Assembly (NCBI GenBank): GCA_009783635.1
Contig: WRDC01000041.1
Span: 1-12,211 of the forward strand
Source of the DNA: Methanimicrococcus sp.
GTDB lineage: Archaea; Halobacteriota; Methanosarcinia; Methanosarcinales; Methanosarcinaceae
Direction: 5' to 3'
DNA: 12,211 nt
The notes under the pieces are model-generated. The model had not been told where the DNA came from and did not search any database. It saw only the letters and a program-made list of their open reading frames with translations. Each line of letters opens with the position of its first letter. The stretch's first letter is position 1. Shown here one piece after another: positions 1 through 6,599 of this stretch. Both the position numbers and the translations under genes were made by a program.

Positions 1-486
1 CACATATGTATGTGTATTTTCTTCATCATTCCTACTTTTATTTTGTATGAAATTGGGTCTTGGAGTTATGAGATATTTATATGGGTCGCGATGGGAGCGT
101 ACACACTGATTGCTCTTCTTCTATATTTTTTGGCCGGAAAATTATTTTTGAGGAACACGCATAATACGCTGACGAATGTTTTCTCCACGATAGCGCTAGT
201 TATTATACTTGTAAACTGTGCATACAGCTGGTATGATCCGCCTCCGGCAAATTTACCCTTTTATTCACTTTTGGGGGTAATATCTCTCATTCTTCAACTA
301 CCAAACGGAGCAGTAGCAGAAGAAATAGCTATCTATCTTGTTCTGACGCCACTACCATCATTATTGATGTTGGCAGGGCTGATGGTTAAACAGAGGAGAG
401 AAAAGTTAAATAAAACAGAATCTCAAGACAACGAACTTCTTGAATCGGCGGATGAATCGTTTGAAAATGAAGAAGATGTCATTTGA
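1..486 (+). CDS. Small multi-pass membrane protein, paralogue 1 (5' end outside window)
   Basis: I do not recognise the family. The frame is open from the first base, and the residues before the first ATG (His-Ile-Cys) match the inside of paralogue 2, so the true start lies upstream and the ATG at 10 is internal. Four or five hydrophobic segments are separated by short loops and followed by a charged, acidic C-terminal tail of about 35 residues that is probably cytoplasmic. Motifs shared with the next two genes are IGSW, an AGK..L.NT loop, a TN.FS segment, LPF.SL with a following Q.P, and a PSL.ML.GL..KQ end. Base composition is clearly more AT-rich than in the frh and adh genes. No catalytic residues stand out. 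It is surely coding, because three diverged copies conserve the protein; its function is unknown. Confidence 0.8.
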   Translation, partial: HICMCIFFIIPTFILYEIGSWSYEIFIWVAMGAYTLIALLLYFLAGKLFLRNTHNTLTNVFSTIALVIILVNCAYSWYDPPPANLPFYSLLGVISLILQLPNGAVAEEIAIYLVLTPLPSLLMLAGLMVKQRREKLNKTESQDNELLESADESFENEEDVI

Positions 487-573
487 CAAAGAAGGCATAA
501 AACAAGAACATCAACTCAAACTCTGTGGTGATATTTGTAATTTCAAACGGTAGAAAGCAAATGCCATACAGGG

Positions 574-590
574 CATATTTTTAAATTTTG
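574..590 (+). promoter_or_regulatory. Possible TATA box upstream of paralogue 2
   Basis: An AT stretch (ATATTTTTAAATTTT) lies 20-36 bases before the ATG at 610. If it is used, transcription would begin at or close to the start codon and the message would have almost no leader. A small inverted repeat (ATGCC/GGCAT, 561-575) sits just before it. The region is AT-rich throughout, so the call is weak. Confidence 0.3.
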
Positions 591-609
591 AGAGATAGGC
601 GGGGAATAA

Positions 610-1188
610 ATGTCAAAGAACCTATTCATATTAAGAACCAAAGAGAAATTACCGAAGAGTATTCTCATTTTGATTCAAACCATTTTGAATAACTTAATTG
701 CCGTTGTTATCCACATATGCATGTGTTTTTTCTTCCTCATTCATGCTTTTATTTTGTATGAAATTGGGTCTTGGAGTTATGAGATATTTATATGGGTCGC
801 AATGGGGATATACACACTGTTTGCTCTTCTTCTATATTTTTGGGCTGGGAAATTATTCTTAAGTAACACACGTATTGTGATGACAAATATTTTTTCTGTG
901 ATAGGACTTATTATTTTACTTATTTACAATGCGTACAATTGGAATGATCCATATTCTTTGGATGCTCTGACTTTGCCATTTCTCTCACTTTTTGAGATAA
1001 TATCTTTCATTTTTCAAATACCATCTGGAGCAATGGAAAGAAAATATATTCACTTTGCTTTAGCGCCGCTACCATCTTTGACAATGTTGGCAGGGTTGAT
1101 AGCTAAGCAAAAAGGATATAATTTTAAAGAATCGAAAATAATGATATTTTTCAAGAATCAAGTCAATAAGTTTAAAAAAAGGTCATGA
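610..1188 (+). CDS. Small multi-pass membrane protein, paralogue 2
   Basis: This is a complete 192-residue copy of the tandem membrane protein family. A hydrophilic basic N-terminus (about residues 1-20) precedes hydrophobic segments near residues 22-48, 53-80, 93-112, 120-140 and 147-168, and the tail is Lys-rich. The ATG at 610 is chosen because paralogue 3 also begins MSKN and a G-rich stretch (GGCGGGG) lies just upstream. Relative to paralogue 3 it has about 20 extra residues after MSKN and a longer second hydrophobic segment. A 55-base block at 746-800 is identical to 35-89 in paralogue 1, although the rest of the two genes has drifted, pointing to recent duplication or gene conversion. 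Only 48 bases separate it from paralogue 3, so the two may be co-transcribed. Function unknown. Confidence 0.8.
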   Translation: MSKNLFILRTKEKLPKSILILIQTILNNLIAVVIHICMCFFFLIHAFILYEIGSWSYEIFIWVAMGIYTLFALLLYFWAGKLFLSNTRIVMTNIFSVIGLIILLIYNAYNWNDPYSLDALTLPFLSLFEIISFIFQIPSGAMERKYIHFALAPLPSLTMLAGLIAKQKGYNFKESKIMIFFKNQVNKFKKRS

Positions 1189-1236
1189 TGGGAGTAAAAA
1201 ATTGATTTTTTAAGATTCGGGAGTTTGGGGGCGCAA

Positions 1237-1704
1237 ATGTCAAAAAATATGTCTGTAATAATTAAGAACAATTTAATTGCCATTGCCATCCATCTGGGTA
1301 TGTGTCTTTTCTTCCTCTTCCCGATTCTTTTGTTGGATGCGATTGGTTCTTGGGCTCTTTTCCTGCTCGCGCCGATTGTTTTTTACCTATATTTTTGGGC
1401 GGGAAAAAAATACTTAAATAACACACATAACACGTTCACAAACATATTTTCCGTGATGTTACTTGCCATTGTACTTGCAGTAACGACATACGCTTTGGAA
1501 GGTCTGACAGCATTGCCGTTTTATTCACTTTTCCTGATGATATCCTTCATTTTTCAAATGCCATATGATGCAGCAGAAGGATTATATGTTTGTCTGCTTC
1601 TGGTACCGTTTCTATCTTTAACGATGTTGGTAGGGTTGTTGGTTAAGCAGAGAAGAGATAAGTTATACAAAAATGAGCCTCAAAATGACGAAAATCTTGA
1701 GTAA
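1237..1704 (+). CDS. Small multi-pass membrane protein, paralogue 3
   Basis: This is the third tandem copy, 155 residues from the ATG at 1237. A TTG at 1225 is in frame, but the ATG is preferred: it gives the same MSKN start as paralogue 2 and follows a G-rich stretch (GGGGGCG) at a suitable distance. The protein keeps IGSW, YFWAGK, the NT..TFTNIFSV segment, LPFYSLFLMISFIFQMP and the KQRR end of the family. It lacks about eight residues in the second hydrophobic segment, making it the most diverged of the three. The gene converges on the DUF169 gene, with 60 bases between the stop codons. I know no function for the family; a membrane-associated or defence-like role would be a guess. Confidence 0.78.
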   Translation: MSKNMSVIIKNNLIAIAIHLGMCLFFLFPILLLDAIGSWALFLLAPIVFYLYFWAGKKYLNNTHNTFTNIFSVMLLAIVLAVTTYALEGLTALPFYSLFLMISFIFQMPYDAAEGLYVCLLLVPFLSLTMLVGLLVKQRRDKLYKNEPQNDENLE

Positions 1705-1719
1705 TCAAAGTAGAGTCTT

Positions 1720-1744
1720 GATGAAAACATCAACTGTTTTCATC
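1720..1744. repeat. Perfect inverted repeat between convergent genes
   Basis: A nine-base stem (GATGAAAAC at 1720-1728, GTTTTCATC at 1736-1744) encloses a seven-base loop, in the 60-base gap between paralogue 3 and the DUF169 gene. It could end or stabilise the 3' end of either transcript. No T-run follows it on the plus strand, so it is not a textbook terminator in that direction. Confidence 0.5.
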
Positions 1745-1755
1745 GTCCCTCCTCT

Positions 1756-1764
1756 AAAAAAAAA
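1756..1764 (-). terminator. Oligo-T terminator of the DUF169 gene
   Basis: Nine consecutive A on the plus strand give nine T on the minus strand, immediately after the DUF169 stop codon. Oligo-T tracts act as transcription terminators in archaea. The inverted repeat at 1720-1744 lies just beyond it in the direction of transcription. Confidence 0.6.
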
Positions 1765-2466
1765 TCATTCCGCTCCCGCTAAAATCATCCTCAGCCCAAT
1801 CACCGTTTTCTCAATATCTTTTGCCGGAATGGAGAAAAGCAGTTCGCTCTCTATGATTTTTGTGTAAGCGCGGCTGCCGCTGCATCCGATCGTCATGTTC
1901 GGCTGACCGGTTTTAATGACTTGGGCGACGGCGTCGGAACAAATGCTTTGCTTTCCCGAAAATTCGGCGAAAATACGTCCGCCGTCTCTGTATTCGTATC
2001 CTTGGGTGAGAAGCATCGCCTGCTTCGGATTGACAATGAAAATGACGACATCGGGCTCAAACGTCGCTTTTTCAAGCGGGCCGTAAATGACAGCGGAGTT
2101 GGTATTCGGCTCAGGGAACGGGATCAAATCCACCGTTTTTTTGGCCGCTTCAACGGTTTCGAAATGGTGAAGGCCGTCACAATAAAACTCGCCGCTTCTG
2201 ACTTTATCGGGAAGTTTGGTCAAGCCGAGCGCGGCCGCCCCGCCCTTGCATTGCTGTTCTTCAAGCGTTGTGCAGAACATTTCGCCGGTGCGCCGGACAT
2301 AGTCGGTGATTTGGCAATGCCTCATCTGGCGGTCCAGCTTCGGATATTTGCCGATAATTTCCTTCTCGCTGCCGGCCGGAATCAATTTGACGGCGGCGGG
2401 AGATCCGCTGAGCTGAAGAAGCGATTTCAGTTCGCTGCCGTAAGCGTTCAGTTGTTCAATATTCAT
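1765..2466 (-). CDS. DUF169 family protein
   Basis: This 233-residue protein resembles the DUF169 family, common in methanogens and anaerobic bacteria and without an established function. Six cysteines are visible: C51, C65 and C73 in a RHCQ...MFC...QQC region, C96, C176 in SICSDAV and C195 in MTIGCSGSR. The last two sit in what I take to be the conserved C-terminal core. It has no signal peptide or membrane segment, so it is probably cytoplasmic. The ATG at 2466 has a GGAGAG ribosome binding site upstream, and 18 bases of this leader are identical to the leader of the alcohol dehydrogenase gene. It is transcribed divergently from frhA across a 424-base spacer. The 191-residue frame opposite it is a shadow. 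Family call fairly sure, role unknown. Confidence 0.8.
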   Translation of the reverse strand: MNIEQLNAYGSELKSLLQLSGSPAAVKLIPAGSEKEIIGKYPKLDRQMRHCQITDYVRRTGEMFCTTLEEQQCKGGAAALGLTKLPDKVRSGEFYCDGLHHFETVEAAKKTVDLIPFPEPNTNSAVIYGPLEKATFEPDVVIFIVNPKQAMLLTQGYEYRDGGRIFAEFSGKQSICSDAVAQVIKTGQPNMTIGCSGSRAYTKIIESELLFSIPAKDIEKTVIGLRMILAGAE

Positions 2467-2632
2467 TTTTATTCTCTCCTTTTTACTCTCTTTTAAGCGA
2501 ATTGTTTTTCAATTAAACAGGTCGAAAAGCAACCTAACGTATTCACTATTAAAAAATGAAGGTTAATAACTTTTCCGAACAAGCCGAAATCTTTTGAAAA
2601 AAGAGACAAAAGGATGAGATAGAAGGATACAA

Positions 2633-2651
2633 AAGGGAAACATTTTCCCTT
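2633..2651. repeat. Short inverted repeat upstream of the frhA promoter
   Basis: Two 8-base arms, AAGGGAAA and TTTCCCTT, flank a three-base spacer, about 60 bases before the frhA TATA box. A second arm, TCCCTTTT (2658-2665), is complementary to AAAAGGGA at 2631-2638, so two overlapping pairings are possible. It could be an operator for a dimeric regulator. Confidence 0.4.
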
Positions 2652-2707
2652 CGCATCTCCCTTTTCGTGAGAATTCTGTCAATCCGAATGCCGTTTGTTA
2701 CGGAAGG

Positions 2708-2723
2708 GGATAGTATATATAAT
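2708..2723 (+). promoter_or_regulatory. frhA: Archaeal BRE/TATA promoter of the frh operon
   Basis: A purine-rich element (GGGGATAG) runs directly into TATATATAAT, the best TATA box in the spacer and in the right orientation for frhA. Initiation is expected roughly 25 bases downstream, near 2745, which would leave a leader of about 145 bases. The exact start is inferred; a shorter leader from a weaker AT element near 2826 cannot be excluded. Confidence 0.6.
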
Positions 2724-2837
2724 ATGGAATGTTAGGCAAAAATGATCAGTTATTGATTGTTATCCATTATTCATTTGAAATATTCAGCGGATATGGAAAA
2801 AATACAGTATAGAAAATCACAGGTGTCTAAATAATCC

Positions 2838-2872
2838 AATAAAAACGTAGAAGTTTTATTCCGGACTTCCGG
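2838..2872 (+). promoter_or_regulatory. Two adjacent hairpins in the frhA leader
   Basis: The first stem pairs AATAAAAAC (2838-2846) with GTTTTATT (2853-2860), leaving one bulged A. The second pairs CCGG (2861-2864) with CCGG (2869-2872) around ACTT. They abut and end nine bases before the ribosome binding site AGGTGAT (2881-2887). They could tune translation or message stability. Confidence 0.4.
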
Positions 2873-2890
2873 CAATAAAAAGGTGATTGA

Positions 2891-4126
2891 ATGAGTAAAA
2901 CAGTAGAGATTAAACCAACAACCCGACATGAAGGCCATACGAATTTGGTTCTGACTGTTGATGATGAAGGGATCGTTGAGTCCGGTGCCTATCACAGTGT
3001 GACGCCGGTGAGAGGGTTTGAGAAATTTTTAGCCGGAAAAGTCGCAGAATTTGCACCCATTGCTGTGTCACGCTTCTGCGGTGTTTGTCCGACAGCTCAC
3101 TCCGTTTCATCCGTTGAAGCCATTGAAAGGGCCTGCAACATGGAACCGACAAAAGACGGCTTGATATTAAGAGAATTGACGGCGCTCGGAAACAAAATGC
3201 ACTCCCATGCGCTTCACCAGTTTTTGATTTCGCCGGATTATGTCCCCGAAGCCGACCGCGCCCAAGTCATCAAAAGAATTCAGGAAATGAGGAAAATCGG
3301 GCAGTATTTCGTCGACGTGATCGGCGGCGAAGCCATCCACCCCCCGAACGTTAAAATCGGCGGCATGGCAAAGAACATTACGCCTGATGCCAAAAATAAG
3401 TTAATCGACCGCGCAAAGAACTACTTGGAACTCGCGGAAGTCCAGTGCGATTATATGATGGGACTGTTCAATGAAGGAAAACTCGTTGACGGCACACAAA
3501 TCCCCGAAAAGCTCGGCTATCATGACTACCCGCTTTTGGCAACCAGCTTAACTTACGGCGATATCACAAGATTCGATTATTCACAAGTGACCGAATTGTC
3601 ACCCTTCACGGAATATCCCAAAGAAATAGCCCTTTTGGCCTGCTCAAACATTCCGAAATACAAAGGCAGTCTCGTTGAAGTCGGCCCCCGCGCCCGCATG
3701 GCCACCTTTGAAAATTTCAAGGAAACAAAAGGCGCATTGGGCATTCACAAGGCAAGAGCATTGGAAATGGCACACTACGCCAACCGCGCTTTGAAACTTT
3801 TGGATGAGCTCAACACAAACGGCGCTCCGTACAACACCGCCCCGGTGGTCGGAGACGGTGAAACCATTGGCATCGGCGCAATCGAAGCCGCCCGCGGCCA
3901 CAACGTTCACACCGCCATCGTCGGAAAAGACGGTCGCATTGCCGACTACACAGCAATTGTCGCAACGACTTGGAACATTCCGGTCATCGGACGCGCGACA
4001 GTCGGCCAGCACTACAAGTTTGCCGAACACGTTGTGCGCGCTTACGACCCCTGCATCTCCTGCGCAACGCACATGATTGCAAAAGACTATGACGGAAATA
4101 CCGTTGACGAAAAGATATTCCAATGA
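2891..4126 (+). CDS. frhA: F420-reducing [NiFe] hydrogenase, large subunit FrhA
   Basis: This is the catalytic subunit of the cytoplasmic F420-reducing hydrogenase, which splits H2 at a Ni-Fe centre and passes electrons to FrhG. At 411 residues it has the usual length for shorter archaeal FrhA proteins. The N-terminal motif RFCGVC places Cys63 and Cys66, and the C-terminal motif DPCISCATH places Cys388, Cys391 and His394; these four cysteines bind nickel and iron. The 17 residues after His394 form the extension expected to be removed by FrhD after metal insertion. TRHEGH near the N-terminus, GGEAIHPPNVKIGGM and EVGPRAR are also typical of the family. The ATG at 2891 follows AGGTGAT at the right spacing. 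It is the first gene of frhADGB; the gap to frhD is 85 bases. Confidence 0.97.
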   Translation: MSKTVEIKPTTRHEGHTNLVLTVDDEGIVESGAYHSVTPVRGFEKFLAGKVAEFAPIAVSRFCGVCPTAHSVSSVEAIERACNMEPTKDGLILRELTALGNKMHSHALHQFLISPDYVPEADRAQVIKRIQEMRKIGQYFVDVIGGEAIHPPNVKIGGMAKNITPDAKNKLIDRAKNYLELAEVQCDYMMGLFNEGKLVDGTQIPEKLGYHDYPLLATSLTYGDITRFDYSQVTELSPFTEYPKEIALLACSNIPKYKGSLVEVGPRARMATFENFKETKGALGIHKARALEMAHYANRALKLLDELNTNGAPYNTAPVVGDGETIGIGAIEAARGHNVHTAIVGKDGRIADYTAIVATTWNIPVIGRATVGQHYKFAEHVVRAYDPCISCATHMIAKDYDGNTVDEKIFQ

Positions 4127-4211
4127 GGAATTCAAACAAATCCCGGTCAACGTATTTCTATAATTTCATAAATCGTTCGACGAAAAATATTAAGGTTTAA
4201 CAGGTGACGAC

Positions 4212-4733
4212 ATGCCGGAATATCTGGAAAAAGAAGTTTTGGTCCTCGGATGCGGAAACATCCTTTTAGCAGATGACGGATTCGGATTTGCCGTTGTACA
4301 AAGATTAAACGAAATGAAAGGGTCCCATCCGGTCCTGACTTCCGATTCTGTCGGAATCATTGATGCCGGAACAGGCGCTTCTCACTTCATCCTCTCACTG
4401 ATTGATGAAGACACGCCCCTGAAAAAGATCATCATTGCCGACATCATTGATTACGGATTGAAACCGGGTCAGCTGACCAAACTTTATGCGAAAGACCTGC
4501 CGAATATTCCGAAATACAAAATTGACGCGCACGACATGCCCCTTGCCGGAATGCTGACTGATATCAGCGGCAAATACGGCGCGGAAGTTGTCGTTATCGG
4601 ATGCCAGTACAAATATCTGTCCGCGCCCGATGTCTGTCTCGAATTGTCGGATGAAGTCACCGCATCGGTTGATAAAGCCGCCGAAATGGTTATTGAAGAA
4701 TTAGAAAGTTGGAACCGGATGAAAAAGAAATGA
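4212..4733 (+). CDS. frhD: FrhA maturation endopeptidase FrhD
   Basis: This 173-residue protein belongs to the HycI/HybD family, nickel-sensing proteases that cut the C-terminal tail from a [NiFe] large subunit once the metal centre is in place; its substrate here should be FrhA. Family motifs are VLGCGNILLADDGFG near the N-terminus, DAGTG at 51-55, an IIADIID segment and DAHDMPL. By comparison with HybD the metal-binding residues would be Asp22 (Glu in HybD), Asp77 and His107; this mapping is done by eye. The ATG at 4212 follows AGGTGA at 4202-4207. It lies between frhA and frhG, the standard position. A strong hairpin follows it, perhaps letting its level differ from that of the structural subunits. 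Confidence 0.95.
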   Translation: MPEYLEKEVLVLGCGNILLADDGFGFAVVQRLNEMKGSHPVLTSDSVGIIDAGTGASHFILSLIDEDTPLKKIIIADIIDYGLKPGQLTKLYAKDLPNIPKYKIDAHDMPLAGMLTDISGKYGAEVVVIGCQYKYLSAPDVCLELSDEVTASVDKAAEMVIEELESWNRMKKK

Positions 4734-4742
4734 CGGACTGCC

Positions 4743-4768
4743 GTCAGGCCGGGGATTGATGGCCTGAC
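4743..4768 (+). promoter_or_regulatory. Intra-operon hairpin between frhD and frhG
   Basis: A perfect 8-base GC-rich stem (GTCAGGCC at 4743-4750, GGCCTGAC at 4761-4768) has a ten-base loop. No T-run follows, so it is more likely an RNA processing or stabilising element than a terminator. It sits 10 bases after the frhD stop and 41 bases before the frhG start. Confidence 0.5.
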
Positions 4769-4780
4769 CGTTCTAAAATA

Positions 4781-4806
4781 TGAATAAGGTTAATGAATAA
4801 GGTGAT
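4781..4806 (+). repeat. 13-nt direct repeat covering the frhG ribosome binding site
   Basis: Two adjacent 13-base units share TGAATAAGGT (4781-4790 and 4794-4803) and end in TAA and GAT. The second copy carries the GGTGAT that serves the TTG start of frhG; the first has GGTTAA instead. The repeat also creates two tiny out-of-frame ORFs (from 4780 and 4793) just before frhG. Confidence 0.6.
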
Positions 4807-4809
4807 AAA

Positions 4810-5538
4810 TTGGTAAGAGTCTCACATGTCCACATGAGCGGATGTACAGGCTGTCTGATTTCCTTTGCAGACACCTACGAAAAACTGCTCGACATCTTAA
4901 GCGCTGTGGACCTCGTATACGCCATTACACTGGCGGACGAACTCACGAAAGTGACGGAAACTGAGGATAAAATCGTCATCGAACGCGCTTATCCTGATAA
5001 TGTTGATATCGCGTTGGTGGAAGGAAGCGTTTGCTTAGACGACCACCACGCTGTAGAATTGATTAAAGACGTGCGCGCCAAATCAAAAATTGTGGTCGCG
5101 CTGGGTTCCTGTTCGGCCACCGGCGGTGTCACCCGCTTCGGACGCGGCGGCCAGAGCCCGCAGCCGACGCACGTCTCTTTTGTTCCGATTTCGGAAGTAA
5201 TTAAAACAGATTTCGCGATTCCCGGATGCCCGCCCTCCACCGACTCCATCGTCAAATTCCTGATGGCTGCTCTTGAAGGCGACACGGATTATCTGGAAAT
5301 CTATGCCGAATTCGTAAAATACAAGGACGCCAGCGGCGAAAACTTGGTCAAACAGGTTATCAGCCAAGGTCTTTGTACGGGATGCGGTACCTGCGCATCT
5401 GCCTGCCAAATGCGCGCCGTTGCTGTTTTTGACGGCAAGCCCGATATTCGGATGGAGTTGTGCATCTATTGCGGTTCCTGCGTTTTGCAGTGCCCGAGAA
5501 TCAGAATGCCGAAAGCGAAAGGAATTTTGGGGGTGTGA
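4810..5538 (+). CDS. frhG: F420-reducing hydrogenase, small Fe-S subunit FrhG
   Basis: This 242-residue subunit carries the iron-sulfur chain between the Ni-Fe site of FrhA and the flavin of FrhB. The small-subunit half has SGCTGC (Cys12, Cys15), GSC (Cys101) and GCPP (Cys140), the set expected for the proximal cluster, plus EGSVC (Cys75). The C-terminal ferredoxin-like half has two [4Fe-4S] motifs, Cys189/192/195/199 and Cys218/221/224/228. The start is a TTG: an in-frame stop at 4798-4800 blocks any upstream start, GGTGAT ends three bases before it, and the first ATG (codon 9) would fall inside the conserved HVHMSGC region. It ends three bases before frhB, so the two are probably translationally linked. 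Confidence 0.96.
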   Translation: MVRVSHVHMSGCTGCLISFADTYEKLLDILSAVDLVYAITLADELTKVTETEDKIVIERAYPDNVDIALVEGSVCLDDHHAVELIKDVRAKSKIVVALGSCSATGGVTRFGRGGQSPQPTHVSFVPISEVIKTDFAIPGCPPSTDSIVKFLMAALEGDTDYLEIYAEFVKYKDASGENLVKQVISQGLCTGCGTCASACQMRAVAVFDGKPDIRMELCIYCGSCVLQCPRIRMPKAKGILGV

Positions 5539-5541
5539 AGC

Positions 5542-6399
5542 ATGACAAAACCAGTCGGAGAATACATTTCAATTATCGCCGCCCGCTCAACCGATAAAGA
5601 AATCTTGGAAAGATCACAGGACGGCGGCATTGTAACGGCAGCTTATATTTACGGTCTTGAAAACGGCCTCTTGGACGGCGCAATCGTTGCCGATACAACA
5701 AAAGGATTCAAGCCGGTGCCGAAAATCGCGCGGACGCGCGCTGAAATTTTGTCCGCCCGCGGCACAAAATATTCGTTAAGCCCGAATATGTCCGTCGTTA
5801 AGGACGCGGTCAAAGAATACGCGCTCGAAAAAGTCGGCTTTGTCGGAACGCCCTGCCAGATCATTGCCATGAGAAAAATGATGCAGTACCCCGCGGCGTT
5901 TCGCCAGACGGCGGGCAACATCGGCCTGATCATCGGCATTTTCTGTATGGAAAACTTCCCGTACAACGCGATGAAAACGCTGATTGAGCAATATGCCCGC
6001 ATCGACATGGACGATGTTCTGAAAACGGATATCGGCAAAGGCAAGCTCTTCGTTTACAAGAAAGACGGAAGCGAACCGGTCACGATCCCGATCAAAGAAA
6101 CGGTTCCCTTTGAACAGAAATCCTGCCACATCTGTATGGACTATACGTCCGAATACGCGGACTTTTCAACAGGTTCCGTCGGCACGCCCGATGGCTGGAG
6201 CACCGTGATTATCAGAAACCAGCGCGGCAAAGACTTCATTGACAAAATGATCGCCGCCGGCAAACTGGAAACACAGCCCGTGGACATGGAAGGAAAACTC
6301 GGCATGCCGCTTTTGGAAAAACTGTCCGTTGACAAGAAAACCAAAAACGCCAAGGAAATCGAGCACCGCATTGAAATGGGATTGCCCGTTCCCTATTAA
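5542..6399 (+). CDS. frhB: F420-reducing hydrogenase, F420/FAD subunit FrhB
   Basis: This 285-residue flavoprotein takes electrons from FrhG and reduces coenzyme F420 by hydride transfer from its FAD. Family features are SQDGGIVTA near residue 25, SARGTKYSLSPN at 71-82, GTPCQI with Cys105, Cys135 in GIFCMENFP, and Cys195 and Cys198 in SCHICMDYTSEYADFSTGSVG. The cysteines would bind its single [4Fe-4S] cluster. The length is normal for FrhB. The related FpoF and glutamate synthase-like fusions are longer, and the context excludes them. The ATG at 5542 follows GGGGGTGTGA, which overlaps the frhG stop codon. It is the last gene of the operon; a hairpin terminator lies just beyond it. Confidence 0.96.
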   Translation: MTKPVGEYISIIAARSTDKEILERSQDGGIVTAAYIYGLENGLLDGAIVADTTKGFKPVPKIARTRAEILSARGTKYSLSPNMSVVKDAVKEYALEKVGFVGTPCQIIAMRKMMQYPAAFRQTAGNIGLIIGIFCMENFPYNAMKTLIEQYARIDMDDVLKTDIGKGKLFVYKKDGSEPVTIPIKETVPFEQKSCHICMDYTSEYADFSTGSVGTPDGWSTVIIRNQRGKDFIDKMIAAGKLETQPVDMEGKLGMPLLEKLSVDKKTKNAKEIEHRIEMGLPVPY

Positions 6400-6407
6400 A
6401 AAAATTT

Positions 6408-6461
6408 TACTCCCTCACACCGCCCTGTCCCTATTTTCAGGGCGGGGAGTTCTCTCTTTTT
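6408..6461 (+). terminator. Hairpin terminator after the frh operon
   Basis: An 8-base stem (CCGCCCTG at 6420-6427, CAGGGCGG at 6438-6445) is followed by a pyrimidine tract ending in five T. An outer pairing of ACTCCC (6408-6413) with GGGAGT (6445-6450) may extend it past an internal bulge. It begins nine bases after the frhB stop. Confidence 0.75.
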
Positions 6462-6517
6462 AATGGGGGGCTAAAGGCCCTCCTCTCAAAACAAAATGGT
6501 ATTTATACTATTCAGGA

Positions 6518-6551
6518 GATTTGTTTTTATTCTCGATTTGTTTTTATTCTC
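6518..6551 (+). repeat. Perfect 17-nt tandem repeat, two copies
   Basis: The unit GATTTGTTTTTATTCTC occurs twice in direct succession (6518-6534 and 6535-6551), about 50 bases before the next gene. It separates two TATA-like sequences, TATTTATAC near 6500-6508 and TTTTATAA at 6559-6566. Confidence 0.85.
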
Positions 6552-6558
6552 GAATACA

Positions 6559-6566
6559 TTTTATAA
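6559..6566 (+). promoter_or_regulatory. Possible TATA box for the PH-like membrane protein gene
   Basis: TTTTATAA lies about 35 bases before the ATG at 6600 and would give a leader of roughly ten bases. The alternative TATTTATAC near 6500-6508 would give about 70 bases. I cannot decide between them from the sequence. Confidence 0.35.
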
Positions 6567-6599
6567 CGCAAAACATTTTTTTAAGAGGAAAGAAAGATT

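Larger units (their letters stand above)
2467..2890. other. Divergent intergenic region between DUF169 and frhA
   Basis: This 424-base stretch holds no convincing gene. From left to right it contains the DUF169 leader, a purine-rich AT region, a short perfect hairpin (2633-2651), the frhA TATA box (2714-2723) and a leader of about 145 bases with two adjacent hairpins (2838-2872) before the frhA ribosome binding site. I could not pick a confident TATA box for the DUF169 direction. Confidence 0.6.

Noticed and set aside
1225..1236. TTG at 1225 as the start of paralogue 3
   Set aside because: The ATG at 1237 gives the MSKN start shared with paralogue 2, and the TTG falls at the edge of the G-rich binding site.
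1921..2496. 191-residue open frame on the plus strand opposite the DUF169 gene
   Set aside because: The minus-strand product is a recognisable DUF169 protein with a good ribosome binding site. The plus-strand frame looks like no known protein and is an antisense shadow.
3644..4150. 168-residue open frame on the minus strand under frhA
   Set aside because: It is antisense to the strongly conserved C-terminal half of FrhA and has no independent support.
6467..6485. Second hairpin after the frh terminator (GGGGGGC...GGCCC)
   Set aside because: The pairing is short and irregular; the upstream hairpin with its T-run is a sufficient terminator.
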